64,000 nt of DNA from Adiantum capillus-veneris (Eukaryota; Streptophyta; Polypodiopsida; Polypodiales; Pteridaceae). Numbering within the stretch: the stretch's first letter is position 1; every line of letters begins with the position of its first letter. Positions 19,935 to 30,053 of the stretch are shown here, in pieces. The notes beneath the pieces are model-generated. The model did not search any database and was not told the DNA's origin. It was given only the letters and a program-made list of their open reading frames with translations. The stretch is taken from positions 11,511,001 to 11,575,000 of the forward strand of contig CM043969.1 of the NCBI GenBank assembly GCA_014529385.2, written 5' to 3'. The translations under genes and the position numbers were made by a program.

Positions 19935-22900
19935 ATGAGGATCGTCTCGTGGAACGTGCAGGGACTAGGTGGGCCCCAATTTCAGCGACAGCGGGGCCGA
20001 TTGCGATCAGGAGCTTCAGCGTTGCCTTGTGGGAGGAGAGATTGATCTCCTTATGCTTCAGGAGCACCATTTGTCTGAGAGCCACATTCGGCGATGTGGT
20101 CAGATTTTGCGTGGACGTTATGATACCTTTTGGTCAGCTGCTTTTGGACTTGGAGGCATCCAGGGAGGGGTATATATGACTATTGCGGACTCATTGCAGC
20201 AGGCCATTGTGGGCAGAGGGATTATTGTGCCAGGCAGGGCTCAGTGGATCACTACGCAGGTTCAGGGTGGCCTTGTGGGCTTCCTGAACATCTATGCGCC
20301 CAATGTGGCGAGTACTCGTGCACAGTTTTGGTCACAGATTGTTGAGTCCTTACCACAGGTTGACCATTGGTGTGTAGGAGGGGACTTCAACATGTTGGAG
20401 GACCCTTCTGACAGGATCGGAGGCAGCCATGCTACTTTGCATGGAGTCGAGTTAGCAGCTTGGGAGAGGTTGTGTATGACTTTGAGGGTCTCGGACACAT
20501 GGCAGCACTCTGGCTTTGTGAGGCCTCCAGAGAGTCTTGCCTTCTCTAGGTCGCACCCCAAAGTGGGACGAGTGAATCTATCGCGGATAGATCGCTTCTA
20601 CACTAGTGACCACTTCAGTGACTTGGGAGGATCAGTGGGCATCCTGGCAGGGACATCCTTCTCGGACCATGCACCAGTGATCTTTAGAGTGGCAGACAGG
20701 CAGAGGAGTGGGAGCACGATGCTCCGCATCCCAGAGCGGGTCTTGTTGGACTCAGCACTCAGAGAGAGGGTAGAGGCTCTCTGGACAGAGGGCATGGACA
20801 GCCAAGCTCTACCTGCAGACATAGTGGCCTTAGGCCTAGCTCAGCTTAGCCACTTTTTTCTTCAGGAGTCTCTGGCTCGACGGGCTACAGCGACTGCAGT
20901 GAGAGAGGAGGAGCAACGTCTCAGACGAGGCATTGCTTCACTACAGAGGATGCAGGAGCAGCATCCAGACAGTCCATGGTTGGAGGAGCAATTATAGTAG
21001 GCTCGCCAAGAGCTTGCTTGCACAGAGGAGAGGCGTCATGAGTTTGCCTTTCATCGACAGGCATCTCAGTGGACTCAGGTGGGTGACAGAGTGACAGGTG
21101 CTTTTTTTGAGACACTAGGACCTCGGCACTCGCATGCCAAGGTCAATCAGTTGAGGAGACCCGATGGGTCAGTTGTTTGTGAGCCCGAGGATATGCGTGC
21201 AGTTGCTACTGACTTTTACCGTGAGTTACTTTCGGCTGAGCCTCAGTCAGAGCGGCAGGGTGCATGCAGGGAGCAGGTTTGGGCACAGATGCCTTGTCTT
21301 GTGACTGAGGAGATGCGCCAGAGGCTAGAGATGCCTCTTCAGCTTGAGGAGCTGCACACGGCTCTTAGGGCCCTCCCTCGTGGTAGCTGTCCAGGTGAGG
21401 ATGGGCTGACTCCCAGCTTCTTCTTGGATTACTGGGACCTGCTTGGCCCAGATCTATGTGGTGCCTTTCAGTACATTCTGCACACAGGAGTGATGCCGGA
21501 TAGCATGAGTGAGGACCTGATTTACCTCATTGCAAAGGAGGGTGGCTCCTTGGATGAGATTCGACAGTGGCGCCCCATCACCATCCTCAACTCAGCCTAC
21601 AAAATTCTTGCCAAGGCTCTGAGTTTGAGGATTCACCCACTTTTGGAGAGCCTTATATATGGGACTCAGACAGGTTTTGTCAAGGAACCCAGTATCCTTG
21701 ACAACATCTTCAATTTCTCGGAGGCTTCTGCCCTGGCACGGCTCCGTGGGGAGGACTTTCTAGAGGGCACTCTACGTAGGATGGGCTTCCCAGATGCTTG
21801 GATCAGAGGGGTGTCAACTTTGTACAGACAGGCTCACAGTCAGGTGATTTTGGTAGGAGGTAGAGGTAAGCGCTTCATGCTCACACGATCGGTCAGACAG
21901 GGTTGTCCTCTTGCCCCCTTTCTCTTTCTGTTCTATGCAGAGGCGATGAGCAGATTTTTGGTCTTGTAGCACGTTGGTCTGAGGGGCTTAGCACTCCCTA
22001 TACGGGGAGATGAGCTTCTGGACGCTGAGTTTGCCGATGACTCAGTCTTGTACTTAGAGGGCCAGGAGGCCAATCTACACAGATGTGAGCAGGCTTTGGA
22101 GACCTTCTGTTGTGCATCGGGCGCACTTATCAACTGGAGAAAGACAGTGGCTTTCTCGGTTGGCAATGCTCTTGTGCCAGATTGGATGCCAGGAGAGGGT
22201 TTCATGTGGATTCCTCCAGGGACTGCAGTTCGGTACTTGGGTTGTCAGGTTGGTTTGGACTTGTCCCCCGAGCAGCACATTGCTCCTCTTCTCCTGTCTA
22301 TCAGGAGAAAGCTGTTACATTGGAGCTCAGCACGACTTTCGCTGGCTGGTAGAGTGGTAGTTGCCAACCAGGTGTTGTTGGCGACTATGTGGTACATCAC
22401 TTCTTGTTGGTTCTTCTCGAGTTCTTGTATCAGCCACGTAGAGAGGCTGATCAGGAACTTCCTTTGGTCAGGTCGTGACACTCAGATTGCCCGAGCCAAG
22501 GTGGCTTGGTCGGTCATCACACTTCCTTTTTCTCAGGGAGGGCTTGGGATCATTGATCAAGCACAGCAGAGCAGAGCCCTTCTTGGGAAGCTCGTCGTCA
22601 GAGGACTTCTTCCAGGCGAGGAGCCCTGGAAGGAGTTCTTGCTGCAGAGGCTTCGTGCCAGGGTGCCTCAGTCAGGAGGCCCTTGGACACCTTCGACCAG
22701 ATGGATCTTTACAGAGTTGCACTGAGTTGGTTTGAGTAGGAGACTGGAGGACCGCTTCGCTGTGAGTTTGCTTCGATCTTGGGAGCTCCTACTGCGTGGC
22801 CTAGAGCAGAGATAGGCGACATGCACAGAGGAGCGCCTACGGAAGCCCCTCGTCTGGAACCCCAGGGTTAGCACTAAGAGAGGCCACTTGGTTGGGAGTC

Positions 22901-24207
22901 GGCCTCATGTTTCTTGGGGTCCCATGGCGGCAGGTCCAGCACGTTCTCTAGGTGACTGGCTAGAGTTCACAGTTTTGTCAGAGGAGGTGCAGGCCGTCCA
23001 GCTTCAAGGCATGAGAGGGGTGCAGAGCATGTGTCAGGACATCTCAGAGTCACTTCCAGCTGAGTGGTTCACGCCTTTCGAGCCAGTAGCACCCCGGTGG
23101 ATGGGAGCCTTCACACGACTGGAGGTTCTCATTTCAGTCAGGGCTTGCTCAGAGACTGTCCCAACCCTGTTCTTCGAGCTTCAGGGTGTGGGACGATTAT
23201 ATCAAGTTGCAGTAGAGGCCCCGCAGGTAGCAGAGTGCTGTTTCCAGAGGATCCGAGTTGTGGGCATCTGTGGGAGGACTTGCGTCATAGACCCTGACCC
23301 AGCAGCTCTTGAGACTGGACACTAGAGGCTATGGACTTGGGAGTGTTGTCCACTGGCACGAGTACAGTGGGATCCTGGTGAGTGGCTATGGAGGGACCCC
23401 TTCTCTTCTGCAGACCGCCTAGGAGTCCCCTTCTTTCAGTACACTGTTCGGCTTGGATGTCATATACTTGCAGCATAGAGAGAGGCCCGCCCCACTGCAG
23501 CACGTCATTGGCATGAGGAGGGCCATACAGTCGAGTTCTTGGCATCTTTTTGGCAGAGGCTGTGGGACTCCAGACAGCCGAGGAGCGTCACTTTGTTCCA
23601 GTGGCTGGTTGCACACAGAGCCACAGCAGTAGGGAGCTGGCTTGTGCATAGTGGTCTCTCGGCCGCATGTGCAGCCTGTGACCAGTTGGTGGAGAGTCAG
23701 CGTCACTGTCTGTGGGACTGTCCCTCGGCCCAGCAGGTGTGGCTACGTGTTCTTCGGCTGATGCTTGCCCTCTCCACGGCTCGACGGTACACTTGGGGGG
23801 CAGCGGCTTGGTCCACCCTCAAGGGCCCAGCACTTCAGTTTGAGCTATCTTCCACAAGCAGGATGAGAGTGATACAGGGGGGGCGACCTACAGTCAAGCC
23901 TGCTACAGAGCTTACTCCACAGGAGTGGTGCAGTGAGAGAGAGGAGTGTTGGGAGCTCATCAGCGGCCTAGCTCTCTGGTTCATCTGGCGGGGCCGCTGT
24001 TTCCGCATCTTTTAGGCTCATCTTGTGCCACCAGCAGAGACTGTTGGTGACTTTTGGCTAGAGCTGATCCATACTCTCAGAGGACAGCTTGAGGGACTAC
24101 ACGGCAGCTCCGACCGCATGCGGGAGTGCCGCGAGGCTTTTCTTCGACTCTGGCACCCTGGGCCTTTCTACACCATAGTCCAGGGGGTGCTCAGATGGCA
24201 CTACTGA
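19935..24207 (+). pseudogene. LINE-2 ORF2: endonuclease, RT, zinc motif
   Basis: It begins at ATG 19935 with MRIVSWNVQGLGG. A one-base insertion near 20008 shifts the frame, and the endonuclease continues to 20997 (MLQEHHLSE, GGDFNMLEDPSDRIGG, SFSDHAPV). Two consecutive TAG codons follow at 20995-21000. RT runs from about 21079: PGEDGLTPSFFLDYW, WRPITILNSAYKILAK and SVRQGCPLAPFLF. A 54-bp deletion at about 21757 removes the motif A segment LLLDFEKAYDRVDW seen in copy B. FADDSVLYLEG (motif C) lies near 22030, after a TAG. The C-terminal zf-RVT motif CAACDQLVESQRHCLWDC lies near 23670. Confidence 0.9.
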
Positions 24208-24400
24208 CCACCTGTGTGGCTCTTCCCTCCTCCCATCTCTTGATTTAGCCTCATTGTATATATGCTGTTTTTTCATTGGGAGAGTCTCCCATCATGCTTG
24301 TTGTAGCCCTCTCTCATAGAGGTGGATGTAGCCCTATGGGCAGTTTTCATTAACTAATAGAAGGATCTATTTCTCGGAAAAAAGAAAAAAGTTGCGCATG

Positions 24401-24641
24401 ATAAAATATTCTTGACTCTGAACAACTTTTAAATTGCAATAATGTAATTTTGTATGTTCCCCAGAAGGGCTAAGTTATGAATTACATTTTTCTTTTGGTA
24501 GGGACACTTCCACCACAAATATAATCACATCGATGGCATGAATGTAGCGGGCGGTGGCAGGTAAGGTTCTCTGTCTATGCTTAGGTTTTGTGTAATTTAT
24601 GTATCTGTGTCAACATCAGTGACATTTCCAGCCATCTTCGC

Positions 24642-24644
<3 letters not shown>
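24401..24644. other. AT-rich flank with one exon-like segment
   Basis: This lies between LINE-2 copy A and the next (GA)n tract. It has no transposon hallmark and contains the candidate exon 24502-24560. Confidence 0.5.
24502..24560 (+). other. Possible 59-bp host exon
   Basis: It is preceded by a pyrimidine-rich acceptor TTTTTCTTTTGGTAG and followed by a consensus donor GGCAG|GTAAGG. One frame is open and reads GHFHHKYNHIDGMNVAGGGR. The splice context is better than for the other candidates, but I do not recognise the protein and a chance match cannot be excluded. Confidence 0.3.

Positions 24645-24709
<65 letters not shown>
24645..24709. repeat. (GA)n at the 3' end of a LINE-1 copy
   Basis: About 65 bp of GA on the plus strand, i.e. 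(TC)n on the sense strand of the LINE whose 3' tail starts at 24710. Confidence 0.97.
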
Positions 24710-24711
<2 letters not shown>

Positions 24712-24896
24712 TAATGAAATGAAATGTTATATTAACGTCTTCAAAAGGCCAGAATGACCTATGAGACCAAACTGATACAAAAGTGGTGAATCTGTTACAA
24801 TGTCTAGGTACCTTAGTACTAAAGTACTAAGTGTGAAAAGTGTGAAAGTGTGAAATTAAATGTGAAAAACTAAATACAAAGTATTCAATAAACTTC

Positions 24897-25735
24897 TTAG
24901 GAGCATTCTGGGTGTCTGGCTAGAATGCTTCTAATCCTTTGTTGTAGTCTCCTCCGGTGAAGTGTGCTTCTGCATCTCGGTCGTGGTCGTCTCGATTTCC
25001 TAAGCTCAATCGCCCTATCAACGAGGGTGCCTTTAGTATGAATGTGGGTACTCCTTTGTGCTGGCTGCTGGCCTCTTGCTTCTCCATCCACTCCTCCTTC
25101 TCTCGATCCGAAGAAATCTGTGATGTGCCTCTGAGGCTGTAGTGCTCTTTGTCTTCTCATTAGATTATCCCTGTGCCAATGTAGTTCCAGTAGGTACAAG
25201 CCTAAGCATCTTTGATCTTGGTATTGCATGACTCTATCTAGAGGTCCAAAGCCTTCTTTAAATAGGCAATGGAAACACCCACATATCTCATAGTATACGG
25301 TGCAATGGCATATGTAGTGTAATTCTGTCTCCGGCTCCATTCCGCATAACTTGCACATTCTGCTCTAAGGTGGGATTCCCCTAAATCTGCCAAATTCAAT
25401 TTTCAGCTGGTGTGAGGATGTATGAATCTGACCAATAGCACATCTCAAACCATGAGACAGGTGGGTATCCATGTAGCTCGGGCGAATTACAAATCCATCT
25501 TCAGATAGCCGTAGGAAGTTTTATTTGTAGTCGGCCATCTTCGTGCCCAATTCTTGTGTAGGGTCTACCCATGTCCTCTTAGTATCCAACTGTATAAAAT
25601 CCTGACGGATGATTTTATTAATCTCCGTTCGTGTAATTGCCAGTGATGGAGCCTCAAGAGAGTATTGGAAGGGGGGTAATCTTTCCATACTGAACCCGTG
25701 TCTTTGAAACCACGAAGACAGTTGCGCATACTAGT
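24897..25735 (-). pseudogene. LINE-1 ORF2 C-terminus, RT deleted
   Basis: The region contains the pre-zinc segment, CKLCGMEPETELHYICHC, then RYEDQRC-type sequence (QYQDQRCLGLYLLELHWHRD) and the basic tail with RGTLVDRAIELRKSRRPRPR-like sequence ending at 24897. At about 25735 it is fused to the linker that normally precedes RT; the fused word on the plus strand is GCGCATACTAGTAGTAGGGC. About 1.4 kb present in the 57-kb copy is missing. Confidence 0.82.
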
Positions 25736-25914
25736 AGTAGGGCATGGCTCTAGCGGATCTGGTAGTGGAGGCTGTCCAGATACCATATATAATGATGTTA
25801 CATATTGACCCCAAATCTCAGGAGAAGTAATCGTCGGAGGCGGTGAGTGCTCGTGAAATAAGCACCAGGCCTCATGTGAGTCCTGACTCAAGAAAAGCTA
25901 ATATAAATCCTTTT

Positions 25915-26408
25915 CCAGGCCACAAGTTCTCCTTTTAGCTCCTCGATTATTGCATCTTTTTCCCCCATGTGCTTTTACATATTTATTCTCCATGCTTCAA
26001 AACTTGCTACTGCCTCATCGAGTTTCTTTTGCATAACGCATTCTCTTACATTTACTTCGACCTTGATTAGGTTTTGTAATTCCGCTTTCAATTTTCTGAA
26101 TTTCCTCATCCCCCGGATCTCTCTCCTTAGTTCTCTCATCATGTCTCCATACATGGAGTTCCTGTAGCTCTCAGCGCTGCGTGCATTTCCTTCGTGATGT
26201 CATCCCTCATATAGTTTAGCTCTAATTCGAGCATCACCTGGACCTTCTCCATCATTAGCTCATCATGTATCCTGGAGGTTTTCCCAACTTGTAAGGATCC
26301 TGGTGATAGTACAGTATCTCTATTTCTCCGTTTAAATGTAGCTGTTGTTTTTTTTGGGGTGGTGTAGCTATCTACACCCGGCCCTTCCCCTTCTGTAAGC
26401 GGATCCAT
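25915..26408 (-). pseudogene. LINE-1 ORF1 N-terminal part
   Basis: ORF1 starts at ATG 26408 with MDPLTEGEGPGVDSYTTPKK, a basic KRRNRDTVLSP segment and a coiled-coil-like helix (MMEKVQVMLELELNYMRDD). Frame breaks follow near 26139. It is joined near 25915 to the post-endonuclease linker, so the RRM/CTD half and the endonuclease are gone. Confidence 0.8.
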
Positions 26409-26905
26409 CGAACCCGAGCCACAAATGTGGCGACCCCTGCTACCTATGGAATCTTCGGCAAAGGCAGCGCCTGTCTGTAGCTATGGTGGCGCCCAAATTC
26501 GGCAACCCTTCGGGGTGGAGAGAGAAAGAGAGACTTCCCTAGCGTTACTGCTCACCCTGCGCGCGCTGCTGCTGCAGAGAGAGAGAAGGGCCTGCTCACT
26601 GCCCTGCTGCCCTGAGACCTGCTCACGGAGAGAGCTTCCTGCGCGCGACCTGCTGGAGAACAGCCCTCTGCGCCATCAACAGCAGCAGCAGCAATTCGCA
26701 CACTTCAGCCTTCAGTTCGCACACAGAGACAAGGGGAGAGCAACCCGCTACCTTCAGCCTTCAGTTCGCGCGCAGAGAGAGAGCCCTGCTCGCGTAGTGA
26801 AGCTACCCGCGTAGGAGACCTGCTCGCGTAGGAGATGCTGCTCGCGTAGGACCTGCTCCGCGAGAGAGAGAAAGGTGTTGACAGGCTGCTCGCGTAGGAG
26901 ATGCT

Positions 26906-26908
<3 letters not shown>
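26409..26908 (-). promoter_or_regulatory. LINE-1 5' leader with TCCTACGCGAGCAG minirepeats
   Basis: The leader upstream of the ORF1 start is GC-rich. Between about 26780 and 26908 it holds four to five degenerate repeats of CTCGCGTAGGA (plus strand). The copy at 31.4-31.8 kb carries a related but different array of GTAGGATGTC units. It is a likely promoter-bearing 5' UTR; no defined box is identified. Confidence 0.45.

Positions 26909-26983
<75 letters not shown>
26909..26983. repeat. (GA)n flanked by GCTACAAG direct repeats
   Basis: About 75 bp of GA. The octamer GCTACAAG occurs immediately left (26903-26910) and right (26987-26994), with AAAC before the right copy. Confidence 0.92.
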
Positions 26984-26986
<3 letters not shown>

Positions 26987-28195
26987 GCTACAAGATCATG
27001 GTGACTCATTGGTGAGATGGCACGAGGGTGTTGTTTGAGCAAGAGGTGAAGGTATAAGGTCGATAAGCTGCTGTCTGTGAGAAGGGAGACCGTTGTGAGT
27101 AGGTTGCTCTTGCAGTGTGCAACACGGTGCATGTCAGGTGGTGCAAGCCTGCTGGCTGCAAGGCACTGCTTGAGAAAAGCAGCCAGGGTAGGGGACAGGA
27201 GAGAAAGGGGATGTAGGGGGACTAGGGAGGATTCTTTAAGAGTGGTAGGAGATAGGAGAGCAAAATTGACAAGTGATAAAATCACTACGCCTGCCCATAA
27301 GAAGTTTCACCTCATGGTAAAGCTCACCATAAATGGGCAAAAGGAGAAAAATACTTTTAAAATGTGAAAACCCTTCTTTGCAGCAAAGGGGACTTGGCAA
27401 GAGATGCAAAAGACTTTTCCAACTAGCTCAACACAACAACCAAATCAAGCCTTCCAAACTTTTTTTTGCCATACTCAAAATTGTGAGCGGGTTGCATGTC
27501 GAGCCTTCCAAACTTAATGCCGAGAACCCAAAGCATGACAAAAAATCATGAATAGTGTGATATTACATCATCCCAAAACTTTTTTTTGCCATACTCAAAA
27601 TTGTGAGCCGGTTTAGTGTCGAGCCTTCCAAACTTAATGGCGAAAACCCAAAGCATGACAAAAAAAATCATGAATAGTGTGATATTACATCATCCCAAAC
27701 TTTAGGAGTGGCCCAATCACTTTAAATCCTAAATTTACAAGAATCGGACGTCATAGTAGAAATTCCAATGTAAAGATTACATTCTATAGATTATGGCAAA
27801 CGCAATATGCAAGGCTCTCAAAGAGATTCACGTGAAGGAAACCTCTTAGAAGATAAGGGATCTACTAATGTTAAAGCTGACGAAAATTAATCTATATCCT
27901 AGATTGATATGTGTTTACAAAGCTCTCATCTTACAATAGCAAGAAATGTTTACTTATAATGAGACATTGTTTGCTAGTGTGGAGGTCAATTGGCATCTTG
28001 TCAGCCTGCAAGGACATAGTCGTAGTCTCCCGATGCCCCTCTTTCCTAAGTGCCAATTAGAGGCATAGTATGACTCTCCGAGTCTTTCAAGGCATTTGTT
28101 GACCTTCCACTCTGTCACAACAATTAGTTGGTGCCTTTCCCTCAACAAACCTTGAAGCATGGCAACATGTCCTCGAGCTCATACACTACCATGGC
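26984..28195. other. Non-coding flank with a 120-bp tandem duplication
   Basis: I see no recognisable gene. The segment 26995-27450 is unclassified, 27456-27700 is a tandem duplication and 27701-28195 is AT-rich. A minus-strand open stretch at 28160-27954 matches nothing I recognise. Confidence 0.5.
27456..27700. repeat. 120-bp tandem duplication
   Basis: The unit starting AAACTTTTTTTTGCCATACTC at 27456 recurs at 27576. Both copies contain GAGCCTTCCAAACTTAATG and end TGATATTACATCATCCCAAA. There are a few substitutions and a slightly longer A run in the second copy. Confidence 0.9.
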
Positions 28196-28665
28196 AATGG
28201 AAACGCCCACGTATCTCATAGTATACAGTGCAATGGCATATGTAGTGTAATTCTGTCTCCGGCTCCATTCCGCATAACTTGCAAATTCTGCTCTCAGGTG
28301 GGATTCCCCTAAATCTGCCAAATTCAATTTCCAGATGGTGTGAGGATGTACGAATCTGACCAATAACACATCTCAAACCATGAGACAGGTGGGTATCCAT
28401 GTAGCTTGGGCGAGTCACAAATCCATCCTCAGATAGCTGTAGGAAGTTTTCTTTGTAGTCGGCCATCTTCGTGCCCAATTCTTGTGTAGGGTCTACCCAT
28501 GTCCTCTTAGTATCCAACTGTATAAGATCCTGACGGATGATTTTATTAATCTCCGTTCGTGTAATTGCAAGTGATGCAGCCTCAAGAGAGTATTGGAAGG
28601 GGGGTAATCTTTCCATACTGAACCCGTGTCTCTGAAACCACGAAGACAGTTGCGCATACTAGTAG
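28196..28665 (-). pseudogene. LINE-1 ORF2 C-terminal fragment
   Basis: The frame 28616-28200 is open and encodes FQYSLEAASLAITRTEINK, EDGFVTRPSYMDTHLSHGLR and the zinc motif CKLCGMEPETELHYICHC. It then ends abruptly where unrelated sequence begins. It is fused on its upstream side to the pre-RT linker (28666-28819). Confidence 0.85.
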
Positions 28666-28825
28666 TAGGGCATGGCTCTAGCGGATCTGGTAGTGGAGGC
28701 TGTCCAGATACCATATATAATGATGTTACATATTGACCCCAAATCTCAGGAGAAGTAATCGTCGGAGGCGGTGAGTGCTCGTGAAATAAGCGCCAGGCCT
28801 CATGTGAGTCCTGACTCAAGAAAAG

Positions 28826-30030
28826 CTAATATAAATCCTTTTCCAGTTTGGCTAAAAATGCCCTTTTCTTGCGATGTACTATACGCTGAAGAGCAATCCG
28901 AGACTGCTTATATGTGATGATCCCAAGTGTAAGCTCATTCTGTACCTGGGTTCTCGTCTCTCTGCATTCCTCGTCATACCAACTGTTCTGGGGCATGTTC
29001 CCAGATCCTCTCTTCGGATCAGGTTGAGTATGTGGGTATGCCTCTTGTGCTGCTCCATGTAGTATCTCTGTTAACTGAGAAGTAATCTCCTCTACAGTAT
29101 ATACTGGCTCGGCTGCCCACATCCTATTATAGATCTTTGCCACATAGACTGAATCAGTCTCTGGTGTGAAAGTATATCTTGTGTGTGTCTTCTTCCTTGG
29201 TACTTGAGAGGCATTATATTGAAAGGAGATTGATAAGGTCAAGAGAGCATGATCCACTGCAATTCCAACTGGTCTGGGTCCCACCGTAAAGTCCTCGATA
29301 CTAGAAAGAAAGCTTGGTGAAGTCATGACATAATCCACTGTGCTAGCCCCATGCCTGTGCGGGAAGCATGTGAATCCCCTAGATAAAGGGAAATTCTCTA
29401 GACCATTAAGTATGGCCAAACCATGTGTAGTTGCCATCTCCATGAGATGTCTACCATATTCAGTGTGTTCTTTATCCTGTGAGTTTCTAGTAAGCCCCCT
29501 TTGTGATAAATCCACTTCTCTGAGCATTTCCTCAGAGGTATCATAGAATACTGCTTGAGAGTTGGCCGTTCTAGCATTAAAGTCTCCTAAGAGAACGATG
29601 TCTCCATCTCTAGAAAACTCCCATATGTCATTACTCAATATGGAGAAAGGGGACTGTCCTTTAGGTGAGGAGTAGACTGATGTACTTGGAGGGAAGTAGC
29701 ATATAGCGATATATAGAAATCTACTTGTCTCGGCTCTCATTCTAACCCACATATACCTTGCTTGTTCATCTTTCCTGATGATCTGTAGTAGTGGTTTCAG
29801 CTCTTCTTTAAATAAGACCGCTACTCCTCCTGAACCCCGGCTACCCCGTAGAGATCTTTTGTCTGGTCGACCGGCTGTTTCCCATAAATAACCCTTCACA
29901 TGTGGCATACGTTGTCCCGGTATCTGGTGTGTCTCTGAGTAGAAAACTATGTCTGTCCCTAAAGCTGTCTTCAAAGGCACCTACATCTAGCCTATATGAT
30001 CCATTACAATTCCACGCCGCTATTCTGAGC
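28826..30030 (-). pseudogene. LINE-1 endonuclease domain, longest open copy
   Basis: From 29980 to 28826 the frame is open for 384 residues: DIVFYSETHQIPGQ, GSGGVAVLFKEEL, LYIAICYFPPSTSVY, DIVLLGDFNARTANS, HGASTVDYVMTSPSFLS and GIAVDHALLTLSIS. It ends after the post-endonuclease linker (WYDEECRETRTQ). The first residues (IAAWNCNGSYRLDVG) lie upstream in another frame because of a 2-bp loss near 29958. AP-like endonucleases of LINEs nick the target; the GDFN, YVMTS and DHALL blocks are the conserved ones. Confidence 0.88.
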
Positions 30031-30053
30031 GTCGCCCCATCGGTCTCGCACCG

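Larger units (their letters stand above)
17533..24388 (+). mobile_element. LINE-2 copy A, full-length, target-site duplication present
   Basis: An L1-type element of about 6.86 kb bounded by the direct repeat GTTGCGCATG. It comprises a cytosine-rich 5' leader, ORF1 (18025-19809), ORF2 (19935-24207) and a 3' UTR ending GGAAAAAAGAAAAAA. It is closely similar to copy B at 38588-44263. Despite being full-length it has frameshifts, TAG codons and a 54-bp deletion that removes the RT motif A aspartate, so it is dead. Confidence 0.92.
24710..26908 (-). mobile_element. LINE-1 doubly deleted derivative
   Basis: Read from 26908 down: a GC-rich 5' leader (26908-26409), ORF1 N-terminal part (26408-25915), a short linker (25914-25737), ORF2 C-terminus (25736-24897) and a 3' UTR with the conserved tail. 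The endonuclease is absent (junction near 25915) and the whole RT palm is absent (junction near 25735). Both ends of the LINE are retained and both abut (GA)n. It keeps the sequences likely needed in cis but lacks the enzymes, so it looks like a non-autonomous derivative. Confidence 0.85.

Noticed and set aside
25730-25740. Spliced (retro-copied) LINE transcript as origin of the RT gap
   Set aside because: The missing segment does not begin GT and end AG on the sense strand at any alignment of the 3-bp overlap; a deletion at microhomology fits better.
27954-28160. Minus-strand 68-codon frame as a small gene
   Set aside because: There is no recognisable domain, and the composition and position next to a truncated LINE give no support.
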